Part shown: positions 10,229-18,850 of the stretch, piece after piece
Position numbering within the stretch: position 1 is the first letter of the stretch
How the letters are laid out: each line of letters starts with the position of its first letter
Source of the DNA: Vogesella mureinivorans
GTDB taxonomy: Bacteria > Pseudomonadota > Gammaproteobacteria > Burkholderiales > Chromobacteriaceae
Reading direction: 5' to 3'
Assembly (NCBI RefSeq): GCF_007644035.1
Contig: NZ_VMTV02000047.1
Coordinates: 84,712-148,711, forward strand
Length of the DNA: 64,000 nucleotides
Made by a program: the position numbers and the translations under genes
The notes under the pieces: generated by a model
Seen by the model: the letters and a program-made list of their open reading frames with translations, nothing else
The model's database searches: none
What the model was told of the DNA's origin: nothing

Positions 10229-10654
10229 TTAGCGTGCGGTTACTTCGGTAGCAGCAAAGAAGTAGGCGATTTCGATCGCTGCGTTTTCCAGGCTGTCGGA
10301 ACCGTGAACGGCGTTGGCATCGATGGAATCAGCGAAGTCGGCGCGGATGGTACCGGCGTCAGCTTTCTTCGGGTCGGTAGCGCCCATCAGTTCGCGGTTT
10401 TTCAGCATGGCGTTTTCGCCTTCCAGCACCTGGATCATCACCGGGCCGGAGATCATGAAGGACACCAGATCGTTGAAGAAAGGACGCTCTTTGTGTACAG
10501 CGTAGAAGCCTTCGGCTTCAGCGCGGGACAGCTGTTTCAGCTTGGCGGCAACGATCTTCAGACCGGCGGTTTCGAAACGGTCGTAGATTTTACCGATTAC
10601 GTTCTTGGCAACGGCGTCCGGCTTGATGATGGACAGAGTGCGTTCGATAGCCAT
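10229..10654 (-). CDS. ndk: Nucleoside diphosphate kinase
   Basis: A 141-residue enzyme balancing nucleoside triphosphate pools by phosphate transfer through a histidine. The catalytic histidine lies in the signature [12 protein letters not shown], and the N-terminal [28 protein letters not shown] is canonical. GGGAGAA before the ATG at 10652-10654 fixes the start and removes a seven-residue upstream extension. It is first of the leftward cluster running to hflK and is divergent from the SPOR-domain gene. Confidence 0.97.
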   Translation of the reverse strand: MAIERTLSIIKPDAVAKNVIGKIYDRFETAGLKIVAAKLKQLSRAEAEGFYAVHKERPFFNDLVSFMISGPVMIQVLEGENAMLKNRELMGATDPKKADAGTIRADFADSIDANAVHGSDSLENAAIEIAYFFAATEVTAR

Positions 10655-10788
10655 ACAAATTCTCCCAGTTTGCAAGTGAAATGGTTACACTTGGCATGCG
10701 CATTTCAGGCTTGCCAGTGACCCAATTTTGAGGAACCCGGCATTTTACCAGTGTTCACCAGCGTTTGCTGCACAGAATTTAATCAGCG

Positions 10789-11700
10789 ATGAATCCACCC
10801 TCCTCCGATCCGCGCACCACTTCTGATTCCGCAACAGCCATGACCCCCGAGCTGAAAAAACGCCTGGCCATGGCCGCAGGCCTGGTGGCCATTGCCCTGG
10901 CTGCCATCCCGGTACTGGACAGCATGTCCGGCAAGAAGCCGGAAACCACGCCCACCAGCGTACCGGTCAGCTCCGGCCGTATCATCAATAAAGAAGCCGC
11001 GTCCGAGCCCACCCTGGTGATCGCGCAGCTGCCGGAAAGCAGCGCCCCGGCCGCCGCCAGCACCCCGGCAATAGCCACGCCATCACCCGCTACACCCGAC
11101 CTTGGCAAGACACCTGCGGCCAACCTGGGGCAGACCAGCCCACTACCTGCTACTGCAGCCCCAGTCACCCCCGCCATGGCCACCGCCACGCCGGCAGGCA
11201 AAACCAGCAGCCCGGCCCCCGCACCGGCCAGCAGTAAAGCCACCGCCGTGGCCGCTCCGGTCGCCACACCAGCACCCGCTGCCAAGCCAGCCACAGCGCC
11301 AGTAGCGCCCCCTGCTGCCAAAGCAGCCACTACGCCACCCGCACCGGCCGCAGCGCGCAGCAGCGGCAAAACCAGCCCGGTAAACGAGATTGAGCTACCG
11401 CCGGCCGCAGCTCCCGCCACGCCACAGGTAGCCAGCAAGGCCCCCATGCCGACACTGCCCGCCGTAAAAGCCGCCCCTGGCGGCGCCTCGCTGGGCTACC
11501 AGGTACAGCTGGGCTTGTTCGCCAGCCCGGGCAACGCAGAAAAACTACTGGACGACCTGAAAAAGCGCGGCATCAGCGCCCGCACCGAAACCCGTGTGCA
11601 GTTAGGGCCGTTCAATACCCGCGCCGAAGCCGAAGAAGCCATGGCCAAGCTCAAAGCCCTGGGCTACCAGCCACTGCTGGTGCCTGCTGGCGCGCACTAG
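10789..11700 (+). CDS. SPOR-domain cell-envelope protein (DedD/FtsN-like)
   Basis: A 303-residue protein with a short cytoplasmic N-terminus, one transmembrane helix (about residues 24-43, LAMAAGLVAIALAAIPVL), a very low-complexity Ala/Pro/Thr linker of about 170 residues, and a C-terminal SPOR domain from about 225 (GYQVQLGLFASPGNAEKLLDDL ... LGYQPLLVP). SPOR domains bind denuded glycan strands at the division septum, so a septal role is likely. DedD is the closest architecture; FtsN is possible. A bidirectional terminator follows, and zapE, another division-linked gene, converges on it. Confidence 0.78.
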   Translation: MNPPSSDPRTTSDSATAMTPELKKRLAMAAGLVAIALAAIPVLDSMSGKKPETTPTSVPVSSGRIINKEAASEPTLVIAQLPESSAPAAASTPAIATPSPATPDLGKTPAANLGQTSPLPATAAPVTPAMATATPAGKTSSPAPAPASSKATAVAAPVATPAPAAKPATAPVAPPAAKAATTPPAPAAARSSGKTSPVNEIELPPAAAPATPQVASKAPMPTLPAVKAAPGGASLGYQVQLGLFASPGNAEKLLDDLKKRGISARTETRVQLGPFNTRAEAEEAMAKLKALGYQPLLVPAGAH

Positions 11701-11714
11701 CGGCCCGCTACCCT

Positions 11715-11758
11715 GCCCGCAAAAAAGCCGCAGCACACGCTGCGGCTTTTTTGCGGGC
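11715..11758. terminator. Bidirectional terminator between SPOR gene and zapE
   Basis: A 20-bp perfect stem (arms 11715-11734 and 11739-11758) around loop ACAC. The arms contain A6 and T6 runs next to the GC-rich core, so the hairpin can terminate both converging transcripts. Confidence 0.9.
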
Positions 11759-11770
11759 TACACCCTGGCA

Positions 11771-12928
11771 TCAGGTCTCGCTCACCCCTTCGCCAATCTT
11801 GAAGTTATCCACCAGATGCGGCAGCTCCAGATAGGTGCGCGACTGCATTTCGGTCAGGCGGCTAGCCGTGCGGAAAAATTCGCTGGACTGGGTACCTTCG
11901 GTGTAGATCTGCTCCGGCTCCACGGCACACGACGCCACCAGCTTGACGCGATGGTCGTAAAACACGTCAATCAGCCAGGTAAAGCGCCGCGCCATGGCGG
12001 CGTCGCGCGCGGCCAGCTTGGGGATATCCGACACAAACACGGTATGGTATTCGCTGGCGATTTCCAGATAGTCGGTCTGCGCACGCGGGCCATCACAAAT
12101 GGCCAGAAAGTCGAACCAGATCACGCCAGGCACGTGGCGTTTGAGCGTAATCTCCCGCCCCAGCACGCTCAGCATATGGCTTTCTTCCGGCGTTGCCCCC
12201 GCCAGGCGCTCGAACATGGCCTGCATCTTCTGCTCGGCCGCTGCGCCTGCCGGCACATGGAACAAGGGCTCGCGCGTGAGCTCGCGCAGGCGGTAGTCGT
12301 TGCCGCCATCCACATTCAGCACGTCCAGATTAGCCTTGAGCAGCGCGATGGTGGGCAGGAAATTGCTGCGCATCAGGCCGTTGGGGTACAGGTTGTCCGG
12401 CGGGTAGTTCGAGGTCATCACGCAGATGATGCCGTGTGCAAACAGCTCGCTGAACAGCCGGCCCAGAATCATGGCGTCGGCGATATCGCTGACGTGAAAC
12501 TCGTCAAAACACAGCAGGCGCACGTCTTTGGCAATACGCGCCGCCACGGTTTTCAGCGGGTCGGCTTCGTTGGATACCGTGCGCAGCTGCTTGTGGATTT
12601 CGGCCATGAAATGGTGAAAATGCACGCGGCGCTTGCGCTCGTACGGTACACAGCTAAAGAACGCATCCATCAGGAAGCTCTTGCCGCGCCCTACCCCGCC
12701 CCAGAAGTACAGGCCACGTGGCACGTCCGGCTTGCGCAGGCTGCGCCCCAGAAAGCGGTTGCGCTTGCCCTTGAAATCGACCAGCGCCTGCCACAGGGCA
12801 TCCAGCCGCTCGATGGCGGCTGCCTGGGCCGGATCATGGATAAAGCCTTCTTGCTGGCTGGCGGCCTGGTACCAGGCTTGCGGGCTCATGGAGCCATCGC
12901 TTGGCGGCGAAAACACGTGTTGGGACAT
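11771..12928 (-). CDS. zapE: Cell division protein ZapE (AFG1-type ATPase)
   Basis: A 385-residue AAA-like ATPase of the ZapE/AFG1 family, which associates with the division ring and destabilises FtsZ polymers under stress. The Walker A region reads GLYFWGGVGRGKSFLMD, Walker B LLCFDEFHVSDIADAM, and the sensor-like segment VMTSNYPPDNLY. The start at 12926-12928 was chosen because the longer frame runs into the inverted repeat. It follows cysM across a GTTGGCCGCA palindrome and shares a bidirectional terminator with the SPOR gene. Confidence 0.92.
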   Translation of the reverse strand: MSQHVFSPPSDGSMSPQAWYQAASQQEGFIHDPAQAAAIERLDALWQALVDFKGKRNRFLGRSLRKPDVPRGLYFWGGVGRGKSFLMDAFFSCVPYERKRRVHFHHFMAEIHKQLRTVSNEADPLKTVAARIAKDVRLLCFDEFHVSDIADAMILGRLFSELFAHGIICVMTSNYPPDNLYPNGLMRSNFLPTIALLKANLDVLNVDGGNDYRLRELTREPLFHVPAGAAAEQKMQAMFERLAGATPEESHMLSVLGREITLKRHVPGVIWFDFLAICDGPRAQTDYLEIASEYHTVFVSDIPKLAARDAAMARRFTWLIDVFYDHRVKLVASCAVEPEQIYTEGTQSSEFFRTASRLTEMQSRTYLELPHLVDNFKIGEGVSET

Positions 12929-12944
12929 AGTGGTATGGGGTGAA

Positions 12945-12966
12945 GGTTGGCCGCATGCGGCCAACC
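12945..12966. repeat. Head-to-head GTTGGCCGCA inverted pair (perfect palindrome)
   Basis: Two exact copies at 12946-12955 and 12956-12965 abut with no spacer. With one flanking base on each side they form a 22-bp perfect palindrome that begins 7 nt after the cysM stop and ends 17 nt before zapE. It resembles paired uptake sequences that act as terminators in Neisseria. Confidence 0.9.
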
Positions 12967-12972
12967 CTGCGC

Positions 12973-13869
12973 TCAGGAAAATAGACCGGTAGAAAGATAA
13001 CGGTCGCCACGGTCGCAGACAATAGAAACAATCACGGCATTCTGTAATTGCTCATTAAGTCGCAAGGCTACGGCCAGGGCGCCGCCGGACGACGGCCCGG
13101 CCAGAATGCCTTCTTCACGCGCCAGGCGGCGGGCGGTGTCCTCGGCGGTTTGCTGATCTACCAGCAGCAGCTCGTCTATGCGCGAGAAGTCGCAGATCTT
13201 GGGCAGGTATTCGTCTTCCCACTTGCGGATGCCGGGAATCTGGCTGCCTGGCTGCGGCTGCACGCCAATAATCTGGATGGACGGGTTTTGCTGTTTCAGG
13301 TAGGTAGCGGTACCCATGACCGTGCCGGTAGTGCCCATGCTGGACACAAAGTGCGTTACCGTGCCGGCGGTATCACGCCAGATTTCCGGGCCGGTGCCTT
13401 CGATGTGCGCCAGCGGGTTATCAGGGTTGCCAAACTGGTCCAGAATGCGGCCAACCCCTGCCGCCTGCAGGCGGCGTGCTTCGTCGATAGCACCGGGCAT
13501 GGACGCTTCTTTGGGCGTGAGCACCACCTCGGCACCGTAGGCGCGCATGGTATCCACGCGTTCCTGGCTGGCGTTTTCCGGCATCACCAGCATCATCTTG
13601 TAGCCCATCATGGTGGCGGCCATGGCCAGCGCAATGCCGGTATTGCCACTGGTGGGCTCGATCAGCGTGTCGCCGGGGCAGATATCGCCGCGCGCTTCGG
13701 CATGGCGAATCATGGACAGCGCCGGGCGGTCTTTTACCGAGCCGGCGGGGTTATTACCCTCCAGCTTGACCAGCACCACGTTGCTGCTATTGCCAGGCAT
13801 GTGCTTCAGGCGCACCAGCGGGGTGTTGCCGACAAAGTCTTCCAGATATTTGAATTCAGGCTGGGTCAT
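12973..13869 (-). CDS. cysM: Cysteine synthase B (O-acetylserine sulfhydrylase) CysM
   Basis: A 298-residue PLP enzyme making cysteine from O-acetylserine and sulfide or thiosulfate. The PLP lysine is in NPAGSVKDRPALSMI and the phosphate-binding loop in EPTSGNTGIAL. Features such as the EDEYLPKICD region and the length match CysM rather than the longer CysK. AGGAG precedes the ATG at 13867-13869; a GTG one codon earlier is less well placed. One GTTGGCCGCA copy lies at 13446 inside the gene and one at 13882 in its leader. Confidence 0.93.
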   Translation of the reverse strand: MTQPEFKYLEDFVGNTPLVRLKHMPGNSSNVVLVKLEGNNPAGSVKDRPALSMIRHAEARGDICPGDTLIEPTSGNTGIALAMAATMMGYKMMLVMPENASQERVDTMRAYGAEVVLTPKEASMPGAIDEARRLQAAGVGRILDQFGNPDNPLAHIEGTGPEIWRDTAGTVTHFVSSMGTTGTVMGTATYLKQQNPSIQIIGVQPQPGSQIPGIRKWEDEYLPKICDFSRIDELLLVDQQTAEDTARRLAREEGILAGPSSGGALAVALRLNEQLQNAVIVSIVCDRGDRYLSTGLFS

Positions 13870-14034
13870 CACACTCTCCTCGTTGGCCGCATTATAAAGC
13901 GAGGATGGGCAGGATTTGGCATGCCGGGCCAGCCGCAGCGCACACCCAATAAAATTACCTGTTTATTTTCATGAGCTTACAAAAAATCCGCCTTTGTAAT
14001 ATTAAGCTCTGTTCATATAACCGCGCACCACCAT

Positions 14035-14068
14035 AAAAAAGCCCGCCCCGGTCTATGGGGCGGGCTTT
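14035..14068 (-). terminator. Terminator of the phytase-like gene
   Basis: Stem AAAGCCCGCCCC / GGGGCGGGCTTT with a 7-nt loop. On the minus strand it is followed by a T-run (A-run 14035-14040). The AT-rich 13.90-14.03 kb stretch beyond it is probably the cysM promoter region, but no confident hexamers are visible. Confidence 0.88.
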
Positions 14069-14086
14069 CTAGCGGTAAAGACCTGA

Positions 14087-15457
14087 TTACATCAGCTCTT
14101 TCAAAGGCTTCTGCAGCGTAATGAGCCACAGCTGGGTGGCCTCGCCATTGGCGGCCACACCCAGGCTGGCACCCGCTTGCGGCTGCCCCTGCTTGTCTAC
14201 CAGCTTGCCGCCTGCCACACGCAGCTCGTCCAGCTTCATGCTGCTGCCGCGCAGCTCGCTGGCCACGCCAAAGTCGTTATCGTTGATCACCGCCAGCGTG
14301 CTGCCGTCCACCAGCGCCAGGCCTTCGCTTTTTTCTGCCGTCCAGCCCAGCGCGCGCAGGTCGATCACGGTTTTCTTGCGTGCCTGCTGCACACCCGCTG
14401 CGGCCAACGCGGTGCTATCGCCGTACTCCAGCGCACGGCCATCGGCCAGCTGTTTGCCGCTGATATCGCTGGCGGCGGCCATGTCGATCAGCACGATATC
14501 GTTATGCATGCGCTTGTCTTTGTCTTTGCCCTGCTCGATCACGGCAAACAGCGTATCGGACAGCGCCACGATGTCGCCCAGCTTCATGTCGCCGGTTTTC
14601 TTGAAGTGTGCCGACACCGGGTAGGCAAACTGGCGCACGGCGCCGGTTTTCGGGTCCAGCTCCACCACACGGGTAAACAGCGCGTCGTTGCGGGTTTTGC
14701 CGTCTACGTCCAGCGTGCTCTGCACAATGGCTACCACTTTGCCGGCGGGCGTCACCGCCACCCCTTCAAAGCCACGGTTGGGCTGGCGGGCGGCCAGCTC
14801 GGCCGGCAGGCCCTGGCCCGGCGCGTAGCGCTGCAGAATCTCGCCGCTCTTGCCGTCTACCTTCACGATGAAGGGGCCGTATTCGTCCACGATCCACAGG
14901 TTGCCTGCTGCATCCACGTCGATACCTTCCGGATCCAGGCCGTTGGCGTCGTAAGGCAAGGCGGCCAACTGTTCGCTCAGGCCCAGCTCACCGCTGGCAC
15001 CGACCTGCCCCGGCGCGAGCGGGCGGCCGCTGATGGGCTTGCCGTTCTGCTTTAGCGGCAGGCTTTTAATGACTTCGGCTTTGTCGGCCAGCGATACACG
15101 CAGCTGGGTGAGGGTGGGGGTGTAATCAGGGGCGGCAAATACCTTGCTGGCACGCTTGCCACCGGCCTCGGCCACGTCTGGCGAATCCACATTGGGGCCA
15201 CGGTCGGTCAGCGACCAGAACTCCAGCGCCGAGGTGGCTTTCTCGTAACCTTTAAAGCGCAGGCCGGAGCCCACTGCCAGCGGCAAACCTTGCGGGAAGG
15301 CCGCCTTGGCTTGGCCGGCGTAGGGCACAAACGGGGCGACAACATCGTAGCGCTCCAGCGCAGCAATGTTCGGCTCGCGGGTTTCCAGCAGGGTAAATGG
15401 CTCGGCCAGCGCAGGCAGCGCCGCAGACAGCAACAGGGGCAGGAGCAAACGTTTCAT
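14087..15457 (-). CDS. Exported phytase-like (esterase-like) protein
   Basis: A 456-residue secreted protein. A signal peptide MKRLLLPLLLSAALPALA is followed by a beta-propeller-like region of the Phytase-like/esterase-like family (PF13449 type), with blades such as LDPEGIDVDAAGNLWIVDEYGPFIVKVD, GFEGVAVTPAGKVVAIVQ and KSEGLALVDGSTLAVINDND. Members are periplasmic or extracellular and many have no tested substrate; a phosphoesterase role is only inferred from the family. The start at 15455-15457 puts the signal peptide at the N-terminus. It stands alone between two minus-strand terminators. Confidence 0.78.
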   Translation of the reverse strand: MKRLLLPLLLSAALPALAEPFTLLETREPNIAALERYDVVAPFVPYAGQAKAAFPQGLPLAVGSGLRFKGYEKATSALEFWSLTDRGPNVDSPDVAEAGGKRASKVFAAPDYTPTLTQLRVSLADKAEVIKSLPLKQNGKPISGRPLAPGQVGASGELGLSEQLAALPYDANGLDPEGIDVDAAGNLWIVDEYGPFIVKVDGKSGEILQRYAPGQGLPAELAARQPNRGFEGVAVTPAGKVVAIVQSTLDVDGKTRNDALFTRVVELDPKTGAVRQFAYPVSAHFKKTGDMKLGDIVALSDTLFAVIEQGKDKDKRMHNDIVLIDMAAASDISGKQLADGRALEYGDSTALAAAGVQQARKKTVIDLRALGWTAEKSEGLALVDGSTLAVINDNDFGVASELRGSSMKLDELRVAGGKLVDKQGQPQAGASLGVAANGEATQLWLITLQKPLKELM

Positions 15458-15536
15458 GGTGCATTCCATCAGGCGTAGGGGCGATGCGGCCAACTTATAA
15501 CAAACAGGTGACAAAACCGTGACATAACGACAGCGC

Positions 15537-15574
15537 AAAAAAACACCGCGCTTCTAGCGAAGGCGCGGTGTTTT
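15537..15574 (-). terminator. Terminator of glyA
   Basis: A 12-bp stem AAAACACCGCGC / GCGCGGTGTTTT with an 11-nt loop, 35 nt past the glyA stop. The minus-strand transcript ends in eight T residues. Confidence 0.9.
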
Positions 15575-15608
15575 GTACACAACAGCCGCCCGCAGGCGGC
15601 CGGGGTGA

Positions 15609-16853
15609 TTACTTGGCGTACACCGGGAAGCGGCGAGCCAGGGCGGTAGCCTGCTCGGCTACGCGGGCCAGCACGGCGTCGTCGTTCGGGTTGTCCAGCA
15701 CGTCGGCAACCAGGTTGGCCACGATGCGGGCTTCTTCTTCCTTGAAGCCGCGGGTGGTGATGGCCGGGGAGCCGATACGGATACCGGAAGTCACAAACGG
15801 GCTTTCCGGGTCGTTCGGGATGGCGTTTTTGTTGACGGTGATGTGCGCTTTGCTCAGGGCAGCATCGGCAGCCTTGCCGGTCAGGCCTTTAGGGCGCAGG
15901 TCTACCAGGAACACGTGGCTCTCGGTACGGCCAGAGATAATGCGCACGCCGCGGGCAGCCAGGGTTTCTGCCATGGCGGCAGCGTTTTTCAGGACCTGCT
16001 CCTGGTAGGTCTTGAATTCCGGCTGCAGCGCTTCTTTGAAGGCTACGGCTTTACCGGCGATAACGTGCATCAGTGGGCCGCCCTGCAGGGTCGGGAACAC
16101 GTTGCTGTTCAGCGACTTCTCGAACTCGGCTTTGGCCAGAATGATGCCACCGCGCGGGCCACGCAGGGTCTTGTGGGTGGTGGAGGTCACGAAGTGGGCG
16201 TGCGGTACCGGGTTCGGGTACACACCAGCAGCCACCAGGCCTGCGTAGTGGGCCATGTCTACCATGAAGTAGGCGCCTACCTTGTCGGCGATTTCGCGCA
16301 TGCGGGCCCAGTCAAAGCGCAGGGCGTAAGCGGAAGCACCACCGATGATCAGCTTCGGCTTGGTTTCCAGCGCTACGCGCTCCATGTCGTCGTAGTCGAT
16401 CTCTTCGTTTTCGTTCAGACCGTAAGCCACAATGTTGAACATCTTGCCGGACAGGTTGGCCGGGGAGCCGTGGGTCAGGTGGCCACCGTGGCCAAGGTTC
16501 ATACCCATGATGGTATCGCCCGGCTTCAGGATGGAGAAGTACACGGCCTGGTTGGCTTGCGAACCGGAGTGCGGCTGTACGTTGGCGTACTCGGCGCCAA
16601 ACAGCTGCTTCACACGGTCGATGGCCAGCTGCTCTACCACGTCAACGTGCTCGCAACCGCCGTAGAAGCGTTTGCCCGGGTAGCCTTCGGCGTACTTGTT
16701 GGTCAGCTGGGAACCCTGGGCTTCCATCACGGCCGGGCTAGTGTAGTTTTCCGAGGCGATCAGCTCGATGTGATCTTCCTGGCGCACTACTTCTTCGCTC
16801 ATGGCGGCGGCAAGTTCCGGGTCGTACTGGGCAATCTTGATATCTGCAAACAT
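15609..16853 (-). CDS. glyA: Serine hydroxymethyltransferase
   Basis: A 414-residue PLP enzyme interconverting serine and glycine and feeding one-carbon units to tetrahydrofolate. The PLP lysine motif is [15 protein letters not shown], and conserved segments include [37 protein letters not shown]. The start at 16851-16853 ([14 protein letters not shown]) matches neisserial GlyA; an ATG six codons upstream is possible. No glycine riboswitch is visible in the 124-nt leader, which instead holds a large hairpin. Confidence 0.97.
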   Translation of the reverse strand: MFADIKIAQYDPELAAAMSEEVVRQEDHIELIASENYTSPAVMEAQGSQLTNKYAEGYPGKRFYGGCEHVDVVEQLAIDRVKQLFGAEYANVQPHSGSQANQAVYFSILKPGDTIMGMNLGHGGHLTHGSPANLSGKMFNIVAYGLNENEEIDYDDMERVALETKPKLIIGGASAYALRFDWARMREIADKVGAYFMVDMAHYAGLVAAGVYPNPVPHAHFVTSTTHKTLRGPRGGIILAKAEFEKSLNSNVFPTLQGGPLMHVIAGKAVAFKEALQPEFKTYQEQVLKNAAAMAETLAARGVRIISGRTESHVFLVDLRPKGLTGKAADAALSKAHITVNKNAIPNDPESPFVTSGIRIGSPAITTRGFKEEEARIVANLVADVLDNPNDDAVLARVAEQATALARRFPVYAK

Positions 16854-16925
16854 CGTCGACAATTCCATCAAAGGGTTATGGATGAAAAAATTCTAGCGCA
16901 TTACGGCCACCGGCCGAAATGAACA

Positions 16926-16969
16926 AATGGCGAAGAAACAATGAATTGGATTCATGTTCCTTCGCCATT
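16926..16969 (-). promoter_or_regulatory. Large hairpin between an unknown gene and glyA
   Basis: Outer arms AATGGCGAAG / CTTCGCCATT (10 bp) and inner arms ATGAAT / ATTCAT around TGG, with a short internal loop between. It lies 8 nt after the stop of the upstream gene and 72 nt before glyA. The T-tract on the minus strand is poor, so it may be a weak terminator, an attenuator or an mRNA-stabilising structure. Confidence 0.55.
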
Positions 16970-16977
16970 CTGTTGTC

Positions 16978-18084
16978 TTACTGCAGGGTCTGGCGCTGCG
17001 GCCAGTCGTCTGCGGTGAAAAACAGCGGGATGCCATCGCGGCTTTCCGGCTGCACATCCGGCACCAGCCGCACATCGCTTACCTGGCACTCGGCCATCAG
17101 CAGGCGGAAACTGGTTTCGATCTGGCCCACCACATCCTGCGCGGCCAGTGGCCACACAAAGCCACCCCAGTCTTTTTCGTTACCGGCAGCCGACACGGTA
17201 AAGTGCAGCTCGCCATTATCGTGGGCGGACACCACCGCCACCGGCTCCTGCCCCTGATCGCGCAACAAGCGGATCTGGCTGCTGGCAAACACCTGCAGCG
17301 CCACCTCCAGCCGGGCATGGTTGGCCGCAGCAATGGCTTGCATCAGCGGCATGGGCGGGCGCGGAATCGGGAACAGCGTCACGCCGTCGGTCTTGAGCTG
17401 GTCGCCCAGGAACTTCATCAGCGGCACACCCCAGGCACCCACACTGCCACCCAGCTTCACGGGGGCAGCTTCGCCCTCTTCCTGGATGGCCACGCCCAGC
17501 AGGTAGCGCAGGAACACGCCTTCGTCCTTGGCGGTGATGGCCGCAGCCGGCAGGTCCAGCGGCAGGCCACGGGCCGCATCGGCCAGCTGGCGGGTATAGC
17601 GGTAAATCTGAGCCGACGAGATATCGACAATCGAATCCGGGTGCAGCAGCTTGCCAGACAGGAACACCTCGGCCCCTGGCGCAAACAGGCCATGCTGACG
17701 GAACAGGCCATTCAGGCCGTCCACATCGGCAATGCGCTCCGGCAGCGTCACTTTATTCTTGCTGCCCACCACCAGTACCACCGGCACGGCAAACACCACC
17801 GCGTGGCGGCCACTGTCCGGGCGCTCGGCGGCATCGCGCAGGGCGTCCCACAGGATCTGGTAGGTTTGCTGCGAGGTCACCATCGCCAGCGCTACCGACA
17901 GCGACAGCAGCTCTTCACGCTCCAGCATCTCCAGCAGCGCGGCACGCAGGGAGTCCTGCCACATGGCGCGGTCGTCTTCGGTACGTGCATTCGCAATGGA
18001 CTGCGCGTAGTGGATCAACATATTAGAAGGGGAAGATTCGGGGTACTGACGCGGATCGGGCAAAACGGGGCTTAAATCGCTCAT
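16978..18084 (-). CDS. Conserved-looking protein of unknown function
   Basis: I do not recognise this 368-residue protein. It is probably cytoplasmic, with no signal peptide or clear transmembrane helix, Asp/Glu/Leu/Ala-rich, and has good codon use throughout. Visible segments include a helical N-terminal region (MLIHYAQSIANARTEDDRAMWQDSL), a beta-rich middle (GRHAVVFAVPVVLVVGSKNKVTLPERI) and a C-terminal DGIPLFFTADDW. The start at 18082-18084 avoids a 14-residue upstream extension. It is upstream of glyA in the same direction but separated by a hairpin. One GTTGGCCGCA copy is inside. Confidence 0.75.
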   Translation of the reverse strand: MSDLSPVLPDPRQYPESSPSNMLIHYAQSIANARTEDDRAMWQDSLRAALLEMLEREELLSLSVALAMVTSQQTYQILWDALRDAAERPDSGRHAVVFAVPVVLVVGSKNKVTLPERIADVDGLNGLFRQHGLFAPGAEVFLSGKLLHPDSIVDISSAQIYRYTRQLADAARGLPLDLPAAAITAKDEGVFLRYLLGVAIQEEGEAAPVKLGGSVGAWGVPLMKFLGDQLKTDGVTLFPIPRPPMPLMQAIAAANHARLEVALQVFASSQIRLLRDQGQEPVAVVSAHDNGELHFTVSAAGNEKDWGGFVWPLAAQDVVGQIETSFRLLMAECQVSDVRLVPDVQPESRDGIPLFFTADDWPQRQTLQ

Positions 18085-18264
18085 TGCTGACAACCGGTGG
18101 GATGGGCAAAGACGGTATTTTCGCACAGGCGGGCAGCAAGGGCGAGCCCGTAACCGGTGCTAAATGCAGATTAGCGCAGGGGCATGGCGGGCAAACGCCG
18201 CAAAAGCCGGCCGCTGCGACACCTGGCGTGCAGCACGGCAGCAACGAGCAAGCGCTCGATTTTC

Positions 18265-18276
18265 ATGTTCGAACAT
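18265..18276. promoter_or_regulatory. 12-bp palindrome upstream of the sRNA promoter
   Basis: ATGTTCGAACAT is a perfect palindrome 61 bp upstream of the -35 element of the candidate small RNA, flanked by TCGA on both sides (18257-18260 and 18277-18280 region). It may be an operator; no regulator is identified. Confidence 0.4.
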
Positions 18277-18336
18277 TCGATGTATCCAAGGCGCGACCAA
18301 ATGTTATATTTTTTGCGCTTTTGTAAATTGTATACA

Positions 18337-18365
18337 TTGACACTGCCCAGCGAGGTCTGGATAAT
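18337..18365 (+). promoter_or_regulatory. Strong sigma-70 promoter of a candidate small RNA
   Basis: TTGACA at 18337-18342, a 17-bp spacer, and GATAAT at 18360-18365 (6/6 and 5/6 matches). Transcription should begin near 18372. No open frame follows; a terminator appears about 90 nt downstream. Confidence 0.78.
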
Positions 18366-18371
18366 CCGTCC

Positions 18372-18462
18372 TTGTTGAGATGCAGCAATTGCTTCTTGAT
18401 AGTTTCTCCTCTATTTCTCCTTTGTAGACTTGGCGCGGGCATCAAACCCCGCGCATTTTTTT
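18372..18462 (+). ncRNA. Candidate CU-rich trans-acting small RNA (NmsR-like)
   Basis: A predicted transcript of about 91 nt between a consensus-like promoter and a rho-independent terminator (stem GCGCGGG / CCCGCGC at 18433-18439 and 18448-18454, then seven T). Its middle, 18403-18424, is unstructured and CU-rich with two CTCC motifs (TTTCTCCT and TTTCTCCTTT), complementary to Shine-Dalgarno sequences. Neisserial sibling RNAs NmsRA/NmsRB use similar anti-Shine-Dalgarno loops with Hfq to repress metabolic genes. Homology to them is not shown here, only analogy in size, layout and motif. The 5' part contains the palindrome AGCAATTGCT. Confidence 0.62.
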
Positions 18463-18850
18463 GCCTGCCGTTCGCGCACTGCAAAATCAGCCACTTAGCG
18501 CTGTCCACTCCCACACTACGCTTTACGCCCCACACCCGACACACTCTGCATTCTGCCGGCTGCCATACATTCCCCAGCACGAAACACCCCTATACCGTCC
18601 GTAAGGCGCATAGCCTGCCAGCGTGAAATGGATGTTCACATGAACACGCCGCCGCATTCGGATATGTTGTTATACGAAAATTCACAACACGGTAACGCCG
18701 CCGCATTCTGCACAAAACAGCCACCAGGCAGCGGGCATCGTGGCAGCAAGGCCCGCCCGTGGCAGCCCCCCCCACCCGTGCAGCACCACGCCGGCTTGGC
18801 CGCCAGCGGCCACGGTGGGACAATCGCCTTTTACGCCCGCCCGCCCCGCC
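18463..18850. other. Non-coding stretch before sbcB
   Basis: No convincing gene in this 388-nt stretch. It holds a direct repeat ACGCCGCCGCATTC at 18646-18659 and 18695-18708 (49 bp apart) around an AT-rich core with TTGTTATAC, which may be part of the sbcB promoter region. A longer frame upstream of sbcB runs into this region but has non-protein-like composition. Confidence 0.5.

Noticed and set aside
18646-18708. Direct repeat ACGCCGCCGCATTC as an attachment site or transposon scar
   Set aside because: No mobile gene or terminal inverted repeats lie between or beside the copies; too short to argue further.
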